A stretch of 64,000 nt of DNA from Lentisphaeria bacterium (GTDB lineage Bacteria > Verrucomicrobiota > Lentisphaeria > Victivallales > Victivallaceae). The stretch lies in the NCBI GenBank assembly GCA_022009855.1, contig CP091727.1, positions 4,774,001-4,838,000 of the forward strand, written 5' to 3'. The notes under the pieces are model-generated. The model searched no databases. It saw only the letters and a list, made by a program, of their open reading frames with translations, and was not told where the DNA came from. A program made the translations under genes and the position numbers. Positions 1-10,314 of the stretch are shown here, one piece after another (the stretch's first letter is position 1; every line of letters begins with the position of its first letter).

Positions 1-1440
1 ATCGATGCGGCAATCGGCGAAACCATCGCCGTGAAATTCCGGTCTCTCGCCTGGCTGCCAACTCTGCTGATCGGAGGAATGCTCTATCTGCCCCCCTCAC
101 GATCCTCGCCCACCATATCGCTTCGGGCAGAAAGTTCACCTACGATTCGATTCAGGCTGTTTACCAGACAGATATGGCCGAAGCGATCCACTACGCCTTC
201 ACCGACCCCACCTGCCTGGTGCTGATCGCGGCGACAGCGGCGGCGGCAGCGGGACTCTGGTTTCTGAACCGGTTCGGAAAGGCGGATGCGGCACCTCGCA
301 TGTTCTCCGCCGGTTGCGCCGTGCTGGCGCTGGCACTCGTCCCATGGGTATGGCTGGAACTTGCCGGACGTGAAGCGCTGAACCGCACCAAAGTTCTCTT
401 CACCGACAGTCTCGGTTATTTCGAGGTGATCGAATCCTACGCCGCCGGACACGGCGCACGGCTGGCTGAGGTGGAGCGCCGGGTGGACCCCGGCAGCGGC
501 GATGACGGCATCTACGTGCTGATTCTCGGGGAGTCCCACAGCCGCCGCCATTCGAGCGCCTACGGCTATAAACTGGACACCACGCCGTTTCTGAAAGCCG
601 CGGCCGACGCTCCCGACTGCATTTTTAATGAAAAACGCCTTTTCCTGCCATGTGCAGACCATGCAGGTTCTGACCATGCTGCTGACCGCACGGAACCAGT
701 ACGACACCCGGGAAGCGGCGGTCTGGCCGAGCCTCTTCGACGTGGCGAACTACTGCTCCTACGATACCGCGTTTCTGAGCAATCAGTATCCGCACGGCAG
801 ATTTGACTCTCCGGTCACCGCTCTCGCCTCGGAGGCGAAACAGAGCGTCTGGCTCAACACGATGGAGGATTTCCTTCTCTGGCGGGCCCGTCCGGACGGT
901 GCGCTGCTGGAGAAACTGCCGGAATTGCTGCAATCGAAACGCAGTCTGGTGGTCCTCCACCTGATGGGCAGTCACGGACCCTACTTTAAACGTTATCCGG
1001 AGGAATTCGGGCGCGATCTGGAGATGGTTCCCTATGACAAGAGCCTTCGCTACACCGATTTTCTGCTGGGGGAGATGGTGAAGATGTTCCGGAAGAATCC
1101 TCGGGTGCGGGCGGCGCTCTATCTCTCGGACCATGCGGAAATTCCGGGGGTCGGCCACGCCGCGGATCTCTTTGAGCCGGAGATGGCGGAGATTCCGATG
1201 TTCCTCTACCTCTCCGACACGCTGCGGCACCAGCGCCCCGAACTGGAACAGACGTTGCGGAACAATGCGGAAAAACTCTTCACCAACGATCTAATCTTCG
1301 AGTTGATGCTCGATCTGATGGGGATTCATCACCGCTTCGGCACCCCGGAGCTGCGCTTCGCCTCGCCGGAATACAATCTCCCTCCGGAAAAAGCGCGAAC
1401 ACTCTGGGGAACGCGCCCCCTCGCTCCGGCGGCGCAGTGA
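1..1440 (+). CDS. Phosphoethanolamine transferase-like sulfatase-fold protein (5' partial, frameshifted)
   Basis: Membrane enzyme of the EptA/CptA group, which transfers phosphoethanolamine to lipid A or other envelope glycans on the outer face of the inner membrane. The start lies before the window. Membrane segments run to about base 370, then the alkaline-phosphatase fold follows: LGES...YGY...TTP (about 526-590; the Glu is the expected metal ligand), SCHVQT (about 643-660; its Thr is four residues after Cys, where the MCR-1/EptA nucleophile sits), and SDHAE (about 1126-1140; metal Asp-His). Two one-base shifts break the frame, at the C6 run 91-96 and around 622-635 (T5/A5 runs). With both repaired the family continues without a gap. 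It faces an envelope-sugar operon on the other strand. The acceptor substrate cannot be told. Confidence 0.8.
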
Positions 1441-1449
1441 TGCGCCCGG

Positions 1450-2031
1450 CTACTCCCGCGAACGGCAGCGATAGACGAAGGCGGGCGGCAGATTGCGCCA
1501 GACGACCGAACTGGTCAGCACCTCACCGAAAGTTTCACCAAGCAGCCGCCGGAACCGCATTCCGGCCGGGAGCATCAGCCCCTGCAGATAGGCGAAGGTG
1601 GTGAACCACCCGTCCGGCGCGAGACTCCCGGCAACCGCGTTGAGAATCTCGCGCTGGAGCGATTCGGGAAACACCGCCCAGGGAAGGCCGGAAATGATCG
1701 CATCCGCCGGAGGAAGCCGCCGCTCCCGGAGTATCTCCGCCAGTCGGGACGCGCTGTCGTGTAAAATCTCCACACCGGGGAAGTTCCGGCGCAACTGAAG
1801 ACAGAGCAGTTCATCAAGCTCCACCGCCATGAAACGCCCCCCAGCCGGAAGCATCCGGATGATTTCCCGGGTGATCACACCGGTCCCGGGGCCGAGCTCC
1901 ACCACCAGCTTCGCCTGTTCCACTCCGATCCGGGAGACCATCATCCGGCAGAGCGAAGGCGATGAGGGCCAGAGCGCCCCAACCCGCCCGGGATGGCGGA
2001 GAAACCGCCGAAACAGGGTCTGTCGACTCAT
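1450..2031 (-). CDS. Class I SAM-dependent methyltransferase, phospholipid N-methyltransferase-like
   Basis: A 193-residue uninterrupted protein. The N-terminus carries the RFLRHPGRVGALWPSSPSL stretch typical of the PmtA/COG3963 phospholipid N-methyltransferase-like group, followed by SAM motif I VVELGPGTGV (about residues 43-52) and the acidic end of strand 2 (MAVELDE). The closest known families methylate phosphatidylethanolamine or are relatives of rRNA adenine dimethylases. Here the length, lack of an RNA-binding C-terminus and neighbours favour a lipid substrate. The ATG overlaps the stop of the upstream GT39 gene by ATGA, so it is the last gene of a three-gene coupled operon. No membrane segment is visible; activity on lipid is inferred. 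Confidence 0.75.
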   Translation of the reverse strand: MSRQTLFRRFLRHPGRVGALWPSSPSLCRMMVSRIGVEQAKLVVELGPGTGVITREIIRMLPAGGRFMAVELDELLCLQLRRNFPGVEILHDSASRLAEILRERRLPPADAIISGLPWAVFPESLQREILNAVAGSLAPDGWFTTFAYLQGLMLPAGMRFRRLLGETFGEVLTSSVVWRNLPPAFVYRCRSRE

Positions 2032-3723
2032 TGAACCCCTCCGGCCCGCCCTTTTTCCGGAATGTAGATGGCCCGAATCTCATTGATCAGCGCCTCCCGG
2101 CAGTTCGTTCCGGCGGGAGGACGGTAGAAACTGCGCCGGTCGCGGCCGATCACCACCACGGCCGGATGCGCCTCGGAAGCGAGCATTCGATCCAGCTCCT
2201 TCTGATCGATCGCGACGCCGGTTCTGCCCTCCTCCTTCGCCCGATCATCTCCGTAGTCGAGTTCGCCGCGGGAATTGAGTGTATGCACATCCTTGCGGCC
2301 ATACACCCACGCAACCGCATGCATCGTGCTCGGCGTCGTAAACAATTTCACCGCCGCCGGATCAAATCCCAGCCGCGCCGGAAGCTCCCGCATCGCCCGC
2401 TCCGGAGTCTTGTCACCGAGCAGCCCGTCCGGGATCGCCCAGCCGCCTGTCGCCAGCAGAAGCGCCATACCGCCGAAGAAGAGATGAAACCGTATCCGCC
2501 AGTCCGCATGCCGGGAGATCAGCAGCGCCGCGCCGTACACCAGCCCGACCACCGCCATGGCGACGGCCGCGGGGAAACACCAGCCGTAAGAGATCCGCTC
2601 CATGAAAGGCAGGAACAGCACCACACCGAATCCGAGCGACGCGACTGCGAGCAATCCGCCCCATATCGTGAGCATCACCTGAAAACAGCGATTGTGTCCG
2701 CCGCTCTTGAAATAGGCGGCAATGACCGCCGCCGCCGGAACCGCCAGCGGCGGGAAGCAGGGCAGGATGTAGGTGGCAAGTTTCCCGCTGGAAGCCGAGA
2801 AGAAGAGAAACGGCAGCACCACCGCCGAAAGGCAGAAGCGGTAAAGCGGCTGACGCAGAATTCGCTCCAACGCAGCCCGTCCGACCGTAAAACCGGGAAT
2901 CAGCAGCAGCGCCGCGGGAAACACTCCGCCGATGAGGAACGGGATCAGAAACCAGAACGGCTCCGGATGCTGTCCCGGGGCGTCCGCGGTAAACCGCTGC
3001 CAGTGTTCAATCATTATGAAGTAACGCCAGTAGTCCGGTTCCGCCTTGTGAATCGCAATCGCCCACGGAGCAATCAGCGCCAGCGCCACCACCAGTGGGA
3101 TCCATGGCAGGAGCAGAAACTCCTTCCATCGCCGCTCCCAGAGCAGAAATCCCAGCATCGCCAGCGCTGGAACCGCGAATGCGATAAATCCCTTTGCCAA
3201 AAAGGCAAGCGCGGTGAAGACGCCGCAGAAGACCAGCAACAGAACCTTTCGGCGGTTGAAGTGCGGCTCCACCGCCGCCAGATAGGAAGTCACCAGAATT
3301 CCGGTGATGAAAGCGGTCGTCTGGCTGTCGAGCACGGCAAATGTGCCGACTCCGTAAACCAGTCCGCAGGAGAGGTAAAAGATGGCCGCAAGGGCCGCAA
3401 GCTTACGGTCGCGCAACGCCTGATCGACCAGAATCCAGATCAGCAGCGCCGCCAGCCCGGCGCCGAGCGCGGCGGGAAGACGAATAGAGAAGGCGTTGTC
3501 TCCGAAGATTTTGAAACATCCCGCCGTCAGCCAGTATCCGAGCACTGGCTTCTCAAAATAGCGCACGTCGAGCAGCCGGGGGAGTGACATAATCGCCGTT
3601 TGCAATCATCTCGCGGGGAATCTCCGCATAACGGAACTCGTCCGGCGTCACCAGCGGCCGTCCGGCCAGCGGTACCAGATACGCCACGATAAAAAACAGT
3701 ACGACAAACCAAAAATATCTCAT
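2028..3723 (-). CDS. ArnT-like glycosyltransferase (GT39/PMT family)
   Basis: Polytopic inner-membrane transferase that would move a sugar from a polyprenyl-phosphate donor to lipid A or another periplasmic acceptor. The start at 3723 gives a signal-anchor helix and then the family motif TPDEFRYAEIPREM with the conserved DE/RYAEI, followed by the YFEKPVLGYW motif. The rest is a chain of hydrophobic helices and a soluble C-terminal domain of about 130 residues, as in ArnT. A one-base shift in the G5 run 3579-3583 splits the N-terminal 45 residues from the remainder. The start overlaps the preceding gene by ATGA (3720-3723) and the end overlaps the methyltransferase start. The donor sugar (aminoarabinose or another) cannot be read from sequence. 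Confidence 0.85.
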
Positions 3724-5308
3724 TTCCACTCCTCCGGACTCTTCGGATAATGCACGACAAAAAGCCCGCCCGCCCGATAGGTGGTGCGCGGCGCCGGCAG
3801 ACGGCGCACTCGCGCCTCATCACCGGTAACGATGAAAAACTCCCGCCCGCCGGAAAGTTCCGCGCTCCTCTTCCCCGTCGGATTTTCCGGCAGTGTGTCG
3901 ATTCCAGTACGTTTCAGCGTCCAGGCGACGGCGGGCATGAGCGAAGTTTCCGCCTGCACGATGGCGTCCTCCGTCGCCCGCGGGACGAGCACCTGCCGGA
4001 GAAACGGTTCCGGAGCGAAATCCCGGACAAACCGCCACGGAAGCGAAATCGGGACGGCCAGCAGAAAAAACGCCATCCCCACGCAGAAACAGCCGAATTT
4101 GCGCGCCCCTCCCGGTTCCCGCGCCGCCATCCGGAACCAGATCACCATAACCATCAACGCCAGAACCGGCAAATAATAGTTCTCGTTGAATCCGTAAAGA
4201 ACCAGCTCCGACGGGACACGCCGGGTGAATTTCGCCAGCGTCTGAAGCAGAAACAGCAGCAGCGGAATCGGCAGCAGACACCAGACCAGAAGGTTGAGCA
4301 CCCGGTTCACCCACCAGTAATCCCCCCGGTCCGAGGCCCGGAGCATGCCGTATGCGAAGAGAATCGCCGCTGCGGGAAAACAGGGAAGAAGCCGGAACGC
4401 CGCTCCGCCACCGTAGAAAAACGGCGCGACAGGAATCATCAGCAGCATGCAACCGGCAAACCGGAGCAGCGGAGTCCGCACGGCTCCCGCGAAGTCGATC
4501 CGGTACCCGTGCCACACCATCGGCAGAAAGAGAAACCACGGCAGTGTCCCGGCCAGCGCCGACAGCAGCCAGTCTCCGGAAAATCCTCCAGACCAAACCA
4601 TACCCGAAGCAGCGAACAGCGCCTCCCCGCCCCGGTGAAGCGCCAGGCCCCACGCTCCGACGATCAGCGCCGCCGTCACCAGCGGAATCCACGGCAGTGT
4701 GCAAAGCTCCTTCCAGCTCCTGCTCCAGAGCAGAAAAACGACTGCGGGAATCAGCGGCAGCAGTATGGCTTCGGCGCCCCGGCAGAGAAATGCCAGCCCC
4801 AGCCGGCACCGCAGAGCGCCAGATAGCCGGCCCGGTGCAGGAGAGCCTTTTCCGTGATCGCAAAGAAGAACATCGTCAAAGTCAAGGTGTTGAAGAAAAC
4901 GAAAAGCGAATCGCCGCTGCCGCAGGTTCCGGCGGCGTAAACCGCCCCGCAGAAGAGCCAGACCAGAGCGGCAGCGTCTCCCAGGCGGGGAATGCCGGAC
5001 CGTCTCCCCAGCAGAAGAATCAATCCGGCGGTAAGCAGAACCGCCAGAGCGCCGGAGAGCCGGACGGCGGCAGGCTGTTCCCCGATCAGAGCCATCACGG
5101 CGGCGTTTCCCCAATGGCCAAGGGGTGGCTCTCCGGCGAGAGTTTCCCCGTTGAGATGCGGAACGGGAGCGGATACGGTCATTTCGCGGGCGATTTCCGC
5201 CTGTCGAAACTCCTCTCCCAGATAGAGCGGCCGCTGCCAGACGCTGCCGAGATAAAGCAGCGCCAGCAGGGCGATCATGATCCAGCGGAAATATTTCTGA
5301 AAAAACAT
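3720..5308 (-). CDS. Second GT39-like membrane glycosyltransferase, diverged
   Basis: About 530 residues with the same topology as the following gene: an N-terminal helix, then GEEFRQAEIAREM, which matches the DE.RYAEI motif of ArnT-like enzymes but with Glu-Glu and Gln in place of Asp-Glu and Tyr, and GEPPLGHWG in place of the KPPLxYW motif. Many membrane helices follow, then a C-terminal soluble domain. A one-base shift lies near 4797-4800 (CCCC). ATG 5308 is chosen because the protein starts MFFQKYFRWIM; a GTG 42 bases upstream is the alternative. It is first in the coupled operon with the other GT39 and the methyltransferase. The degenerate motif may mean a different donor or a non-catalytic partner. 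Confidence 0.7.
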
Positions 5309-5350
5309 CAACGCGTTTTGTTCCCGACTCACACGGCGCAGGAGCTCCAC

Positions 5351-5602
5351 CGCCGTTTCAACTACCGATGCAACCTATACAACATATCATCAATCCGGCG
5401 GAAATGCAATCAATCATCCGGAAAAACCCGCGAAACAGCCGAATCCCATCCGAACGGCCGGCGGCGGTGCAGCAGTTGCCGGAGCTGTCCCCCCCTTCAC
5501 ACCTTTCCGACGGAAAACAGTTGCTCTCGCTGCGTAAACCTGCGTGCCCCCTCCGTCGTTCCTCCCCGTCCAAGACATTTTTCGTTTTTTTGCAGAAATG
5601 AT
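5351..5602. other. Intergenic region between divergent transcription units
   Basis: The stretch between the leftward GT39 operon and the rightward hypothetical gene. I see no convincing gene here. The short frames present have no ribosome binding site or family features. It should hold the promoter of the leftward operon, but I could not pick out a convincing -35/-10 pair on that strand. Confidence 0.5.
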
Positions 5603-5631
5603 TTGGCATCACCGTCGATCCCCGGTATATT
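5603..5631 (+). promoter_or_regulatory. Sigma-70-type promoter
   Basis: TTGGCA at 5603-5608, a 17-bp spacer and TATATT at 5626-5631. The expected start near 5638 gives a 33-nt leader with AGGAGA before a TTG start at 5671. Confidence 0.65.
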
Positions 5632-5670
5632 ATATGGACTGCAATTGAATTTTCAACAGGAGATTTTCGC

Positions 5671-6129
5671 TTGAGCGAATCCGTTTCCGAAGAGAACGAC
5701 CGACGAAGCAGCCGGAAGGCGGCGGCTCTGCTCTGCCTTCTTCTGCTGTTCGCTCTTTTTCCCTTTCCGGAACCGGTGACGGCTCCCTCCTCCCCGCCTT
5801 GTTTCTCAGATCCATCTCCATCCCTTGCCGCATGGTCTGCAGATTTCTCAGAGAAACCGGATGTTCAGGCGCTTCCCCGCGATCTCCGGAACGGTTCCAG
5901 CCGCACGATGGCTCCGCTCAAGCTGAAGTTGCGTCCCCATTTGCCGCTGCGTACACTGTTTTCCGCAGAATTCCGCGCCGCCGCGGCTCAGAAAGACAAC
6001 ACAACTACCTCATGTGGAAGGACTTTTGCTAAAATTCCGGCATTATCCGATATCCTCAACGATTCGGTCCCGGTCCGGGCGGGACCGGTGGTGGCGCGAC
6101 CCGTTTCGTCTCTCCCGGCACTGTCCTGA
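5671..6129 (+). CDS. Hypothetical protein with one N-terminal membrane segment
   Basis: I do not recognise this protein. It starts at TTG 5671, supported by AGGAGA eight bases upstream and by a good promoter at 5603-5631. Residues 16-37 are hydrophobic (AAALLCLLLLFALFPF), so it is either an anchored or secreted protein. The rest is rich in Ser, Pro and Arg and lacks visible motifs. Other frames stay open alongside, and this region has many one-base shifts elsewhere, so the C-terminal half may be misread. It lies 80 bases before the DUF368 gene and may be cotranscribed with it. Confidence 0.4.
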   Translation: MSESVSEENDRRSSRKAAALLCLLLLFALFPFPEPVTAPSSPPCFSDPSPSLAAWSADFSEKPDVQALPRDLRNGSSRTMAPLKLKLRPHLPLRTLFSAEFRAAAAQKDNTTTSCGRTFAKIPALSDILNDSVPVRAGPVVARPVSSLPALS

Positions 6130-6208
6130 CCGCACCGCATCCGATCCCGCGGAGTGGACTCCGGGAGAAAAACTCCGGATCCATCTTGAATTCACGCAGG
6201 GATTTTAT

Positions 6209-7179
6209 ATGCAGGAAGAACAGTTTTCCTCCCCCAAACGTTCCTTAAAAAGAGTATTTACGCATCCTTTCATGCGGCTTCATCATGGGAGCCGCCGACG
6301 TCGTGCCGGGCGTCTCCGGCGGAACCATGGCCTTCATCCTCGGCATTTACGACGAACTCATCGAATCGATCCGCCGTTTCACCGGGAAGGAGTGCTTCTC
6401 CATGCTGTTCCGCTTTCAGCTCCGCCGGGCGGTGCAGACACTTCCGTGGCCTTTTTCTCGCCACTCTCGGGCTGGGAATTCTGGCGGCCATTGCGCTCTT
6501 CTCCACCCCGATCCGCTGGATGCTGGAGCATCGGCTGGCGCTGATCCTCGCCTTTTTCTTCGGACTGGTGCTCGCCTCCGCCGTCGCGGTTTTGCCGCGG
6601 GTCAAGCGCTGGAGTGCCGGGCGGTTCGTCGCCCTGATCGCCGGAACCGCCGCCGGTTGGCTGATCGTCGGTCTGCCGCTGCTGCAGAATCCGCCGGACT
6701 CCCCGTTCTATCTCATCCTCTGCGGTGCCGTCGCCATCTGCGCGATGATCCTGCCCGGGATCTCCGGCAGTTTCATCCTTCTTCTGATGGGGAAGTACCA
6801 CGAGGTGCTCAACGCGGTCCACGAGCTCAAGAGCGGCGTCAATTTCGGTGAAAATCTCCTCACACTGGCGCTGTTTATTCTCGGAATCGTCCTCGGCATC
6901 TCGTGGTTCATCCGGCTGCTCGGCTACCTGCTGCGCCGCTTTCATGACCTCACCATCGCCGTGCTGATCGGGTTCATGCTCGGTTCTCTGCGCAAGGTGT
7001 GGCCGTGGAAACTCGGCGACAGCATCGAAAACGAAAACATCCTGCCGTCCGCCTTCGACAACACCTTTTTTCTGGCGCTTCTGCTCGGTGCGGCCGGCTT
7101 CGCGCTGGTACTGCTGATCGAACGCTTTGCCGGGAGGAAGGAAGAGGCCGCTTCGACCGCCGGAATGCCATCGGAATAA
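6209..7179 (+). CDS. DUF368 protein, polyprenyl-phosphate (undecaprenyl phosphate) translocase PopT-like
   Basis: DUF368 proteins recycle undecaprenyl phosphate across the inner membrane. The hallmark is IMGAADVVPGVSGGTMAF at the N-terminus (from about 6280), followed by about eight membrane helices and a second inverted-repeat motif, MILPGISGSFILLLMGKY (about 6750-6800). ATG 6209 adds the usual short cytoplasmic N-terminus and has a weak CAGGGA upstream. Two one-base shifts are inferred, near 6280 and in the T run near 6451-6456; correcting both restores an unbroken family sequence. About 320 residues, the usual length. Its place next to envelope-sugar genes fits a lipid-carrier role. Confidence 0.85.
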
Positions 7180-7257
7180 CCCGTACCATCGCCCCAACCA
7201 AAGAGAAACCACGCCGACAACCGGCGCGAAATAAAACAATCAACAGAAGGAAATCGT

Positions 7258-8251
7258 ATGTTTACACTGGTTGCCGCCGTCGCGGTCGCAATGGGAATCT
7301 CATTTTTATGCTCCATCATGGAGGCGGCTCTGCTCAGCCTGAATCCCGGGAAACTGGCGATTCTGAGCAAGCGCCGTCCGAAGGTCGGCAAGATCTGCGA
7401 GGCGCTGAAAAGCGACATCGAGAAGCCGATTGCGGTGATTCTCATTTTGAACACCGCGGCGCACACCTTCGGCGCGGCGATCGCCGGAGCGCAGTTCGAC
7501 AGCCTCTACGGGAGCGACTATATCTGGCTCTTTTCGCTGATCTTCACCGTGCTGATGGTGCAGTACACCGAAATTCTGCCGAAGACGCTCGGCGTGCGTT
7601 TCAACGCCTTCATCGTCGCCCACACCGCGCGTCTGCTCAAATTTTCCATCGCGCTTCTGACGCCGGTCATCTGGCTGGTCCACTTCGTCAACCGCCCGTT
7701 CGAAGGGAAGGGAGGAGGAAGAGGACACCGGCGCGGCCATGGAAGAGGAGCTCGACGCCCTCGCCTCGATGGCTCGCGAGGCGAAACACATCACGGTCGC
7801 GCAGGAGCTGGCGATTCAGCAGATTCCCGACCTGAAGGAGGATAAGATCCGCCAGCTGATGGTCCCCCGGGAGGAGATGGTCAGCCTAACCGACGAGATG
7901 TCGCGCGAAGAGGTTCTGCAGACGGCCCGCCGGTGCCTGCACTCCCGCTACCCGGTCCGCTCCGCCGCGGAGCCGGAACGGTTCATCGGCGTCCTGGAGC
8001 TCCGGCAGCTGCTGTTTCACGACGGCGACTGGCGGAAACTGCTTCTGCCGGCGCAGGTGATCCCGGCGGACGAAGCGCAGCTCCATCTGGCAGAGAACAG
8101 CGAAAAGCTCGACTCCCGTCTGCTGCTGGTCAAGGATTCCGGCGGAAGCATCGTCGGAATGATCACCACAACCGACCTCTTCATGAAACTCTTCCGCAAG
8201 GCCGATCCGAAGGCGGAACACGCCGCGGAGTGCGAGAGCGTCGCCGTCTGA
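7258..8251 (+). CDS. CNNM/CorC-family transporter-like protein (DUF21 plus CBS pair)
   Basis: The N-terminal part (about residues 1-150) is a DUF21/CNNM membrane domain: it has the LCSIMEAALLSLNPG start, and NTAAHTFGAAIAGAQF. The C-terminal part carries the LMVPREEMVSL entry into a tandem CBS domain ending GMITTTDLFMKLF. This family handles magnesium and other divalent cations or confers resistance to them. A one-base shift lies in the purine-rich stretch 7703-7716 between the domains, after which an acidic EEEEDTG linker follows. The start at 7258 has AGAAGGAAA upstream. The usual C-terminal CorC domain is missing, so about 330 residues; this is normal for one subgroup. Confidence 0.8.
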
Positions 8252-8275
8252 CCGGTCGCCTTCCCGCCGGGAGGA

Positions 8276-9117
8276 TCAGCGGCGTTCGGCCGCGTCGGCG
8301 ACCCGGCGGGAAAGCTCGTCGAACGAAAGCGTCGTCCTGCGGTTCACTTTAAGATAGAATCGGAGCAGTTCCGCCCGGAGCTCGCCTTCCTGCCTCATCG
8401 CCGCAGACAGCATGGCGAGGTCCCGGACGATTTCCCTGGCGAAAAGCCGTTCCGGAAGCGGACAGAAGAAGGCGCTGGTCACATCGATCCAGCGGAGTTC
8501 CGGCGCCGCCTCCCCTCCCGCTTCCGCCACAGCAGATTGTTCGGCAGGAAGCCGCGGTGGGTACAGTGCGCCTCGTGCATCTTCGCAAGATACCGGAGAT
8601 TGCCGCGCAGAAATGCGTCGCGCGTCGCCGTCTCTTCCGCGGCGCATCCGCCGGGCAGGAAGGCGCGCCCGTCCCGAAACCCCTCCGCGAACTCCGTCAC
8701 CAGAAAGGAGCGCCGCAGAATCCGGCCGTCGCGGAAGTCTCCGCAGCCGAGCAGGTTCGCCATCGGGATGCCGATCGCCGCAAGGCCGCGGTAGTTGGCC
8801 GCCTCCCGGGCGTTCTTCGAATAGTGGAACGCATAAAAGAGCGGCCGGGAGCTGTAGCTGCACTTGTAGATGACCGTCTTCGCTCCCGCCGGAGTTTCCA
8901 CCCGGCACTTCCATGCCTCCTTGTGACGGGTCTTCCAGATGCACTCCGCGCCGTCAAGTCCGCCGGGGGTGAGAATCCGCTCCAGCGCCCCGTCAAATTC
9001 CGGAGCCGCCCAGCGCCAGGAGCCGGAAAGTTTCGCCCCCATATCACGCAGCATACCGCGTTTCGCCTCCCGGTAGAGCCGCCGGGTTTCGTCAAAATCG
9101 TTCACATCAGGCCTCAT
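8276..9117 (-). CDS. Lipopolysaccharide core kinase-like protein (WaaP/Kdo kinase fold)
   Basis: About 280 residues with a protein-kinase-like fold of the type that phosphorylates LPS inner-core heptose or Kdo. The catalytic-loop motif reads HRGFLPNNLLW (about 8535-8570), close to the family's H-x-D/G-x-x-P-x-N-x-L, and the metal-binding Asp is in RWIDVTSAFF. Gly replaces the usual Asp after HR, which deserves a check. A one-base shift near 8512-8520 separates the N-lobe and catalytic loop from the C-terminal helices. The start at 9117 is supported by a promoter at 9140-9168. The gene is divergent from a glycosyltransferase gene, which fits an LPS-core assembly role. Confidence 0.7.
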
Positions 9118-9139
9118 CGTTGCTTCAAAGTCCGGGAAT

Positions 9140-9168
9140 AATGTACCACCTCCGGAGAAAAAATACAA
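9140..9168 (-). promoter_or_regulatory. Promoter of the WaaP-like kinase gene
   Basis: On the minus strand, TTGTAT at 9163-9168, a 17-bp spacer and TACATT at 9140-9145. The expected start is near 9133, about 16 bases before the ATG at 9117. Confidence 0.5.
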
Positions 9169-9227
9169 CCGCGTCGCCAGCGTCCCCCGCCTCGGGAACA
9201 AAAAGTTCCGTTCCCGCAGCGCTCCGG

Positions 9228-9256
9228 TTGACAAAGCGACGCCCGGAGAGTATGTT
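9228..9256 (+). promoter_or_regulatory. Near-consensus promoter giving a leaderless transcript
   Basis: A perfect TTGACA at 9228-9233, 17 bp, then TATGTT at 9251-9256. The expected start falls at about 9263-9265, that is at or within two bases of the ATG at 9265, and no Shine-Dalgarno sequence precedes that ATG. Confidence 0.7.
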
Positions 9257-9264
9257 AAACCGCT

Positions 9265-10308
9265 ATGAAACGAAAACTCGGCATCTGCACCCGATATACC
9301 CGGCAGGGGGCCTCCAGCCGCCTGCGCTACCATCTGTACGCCTCCGCGCTGGAAGAAGCGGGCTTCGAAGCGGAGTTCCATCCGTTTTTCACGGAACGCT
9401 ACCTGCAAAACCTCTACTCCGGCGGCGGCAAGTCGCGCCTGCTCGCCGCCGCGGCGCTCGCGAAACGGCTGGCACTCGCCCCCCTCCTCCCCGAACGGCT
9501 GCTTATCGAATATGAACTGCTCCCGGAACTGCCGTATTCCGTGGAATCTCTGTTGCTCGGCCATCGCCGGTATGTGCTCAATTTCGACGACAACGTCTGG
9601 GAGAAATACACCGAACGTCCCCGCCTGGCAGAGAAATTCGACGAACTCTGCCGCCATGCGGCGGGAGTGATCGCCGCCAACGACTTTCTGCTCGAACAGA
9701 TCCGGCCGCTCAACGCCGTCACAATCAAAATTCCGACCGTGGTCGATCTGGAAGAGTATCCCCCGGCGGCGGAGAAGTTTCCCCGTTTCACCGTGGCGTG
9801 GATCGGTACGCCGGTCACCTACGCCTATCTGGAACAGCAGGCGGACGCCTTGCGCGCGATGGAGCAGGCGGCGGAGTTCGAACTTCTGGTCATCGCGGGG
9901 AAGCAGCTGGAAGCGCGGGCGATTCCGGGCGTGTCGATGCGGTTCGTCGACTGGAGCGCTGAAACCGAAGCGGAACTGCTCGGTCGCAGCCACGTCGGCA
10001 TCATGCCGCTGCCGGAAGAGGACCCCTTCGCCCGCGGCAAATCGGCGTTCAAACTGATCCAGTACCGCGCGGCAGGGATTCCGGCCATCGCCAGCCCGGT
10101 TGGGGAAAACCGCACGATGATCGTGCCGGGCGAAACCGGATTCCTCGCCCGGACTCCGGCGGAGTGGGCTGCCGCGTTGCGCACGCTGCACGACGACGAG
10201 GCGGAACGGCTCCGCATGGGGCGTCGCGCCCGCGAACTCGCCGCGGAGTGCTCCCTCCGGAAATACGCGCCCATCCTGACCGGGTTTCTGGAGAAAACAC
10301 TCGGCTGA
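9265..10308 (+). CDS. Glycosyltransferase, GT4-like (group 1)
   Basis: An unbroken 347-residue GT-B transferase. The N-domain holds LNFDDNVWEKY and a hydrophobic strand-rich Rossmann fold. The C-domain shows the family's donor-binding features: VAWIGTPVTYAYLE, LLVIAGKQLEAR, LGRSHVGIMPLPEEDPFARGKSAFKLIQYRAAGIPAIASPVGENRTMI, whose Glu/Lys pattern matches the EX7E region of GT4, shown here as separate stretches. It likely adds a sugar to LPS or another envelope glycan, given the divergent WaaP-like kinase. The ATG has no Shine-Dalgarno and sits directly at a predicted transcription start. The donor and acceptor are unknown. Confidence 0.8.
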   Translation: MKRKLGICTRYTRQGASSRLRYHLYASALEEAGFEAEFHPFFTERYLQNLYSGGGKSRLLAAAALAKRLALAPLLPERLLIEYELLPELPYSVESLLLGHRRYVLNFDDNVWEKYTERPRLAEKFDELCRHAAGVIAANDFLLEQIRPLNAVTIKIPTVVDLEEYPPAAEKFPRFTVAWIGTPVTYAYLEQQADALRAMEQAAEFELLVIAGKQLEARAIPGVSMRFVDWSAETEAELLGRSHVGIMPLPEEDPFARGKSAFKLIQYRAAGIPAIASPVGENRTMIVPGETGFLARTPAEWAAALRTLHDDEAERLRMGRRARELAAECSLRKYAPILTGFLEKTLG

Positions 10309-10314
10309 GCCGCT

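Noticed and set aside
1962..3587. Very long open frame antisense to the GT39 gene, and similar ones such as 12472-14616 and 29341-30456
   Set aside because: These frames follow from high GC at third positions opposite real genes; the opposite strand has clear family motifs and these have none.
8276..10191. Single 570-codon frame combining the WaaP-like kinase with sequence opposite the glycosyltransferase
   Set aside because: Only the part after the ATG at 9117 has family similarity; the upstream part is the antisense of the glycosyltransferase gene.
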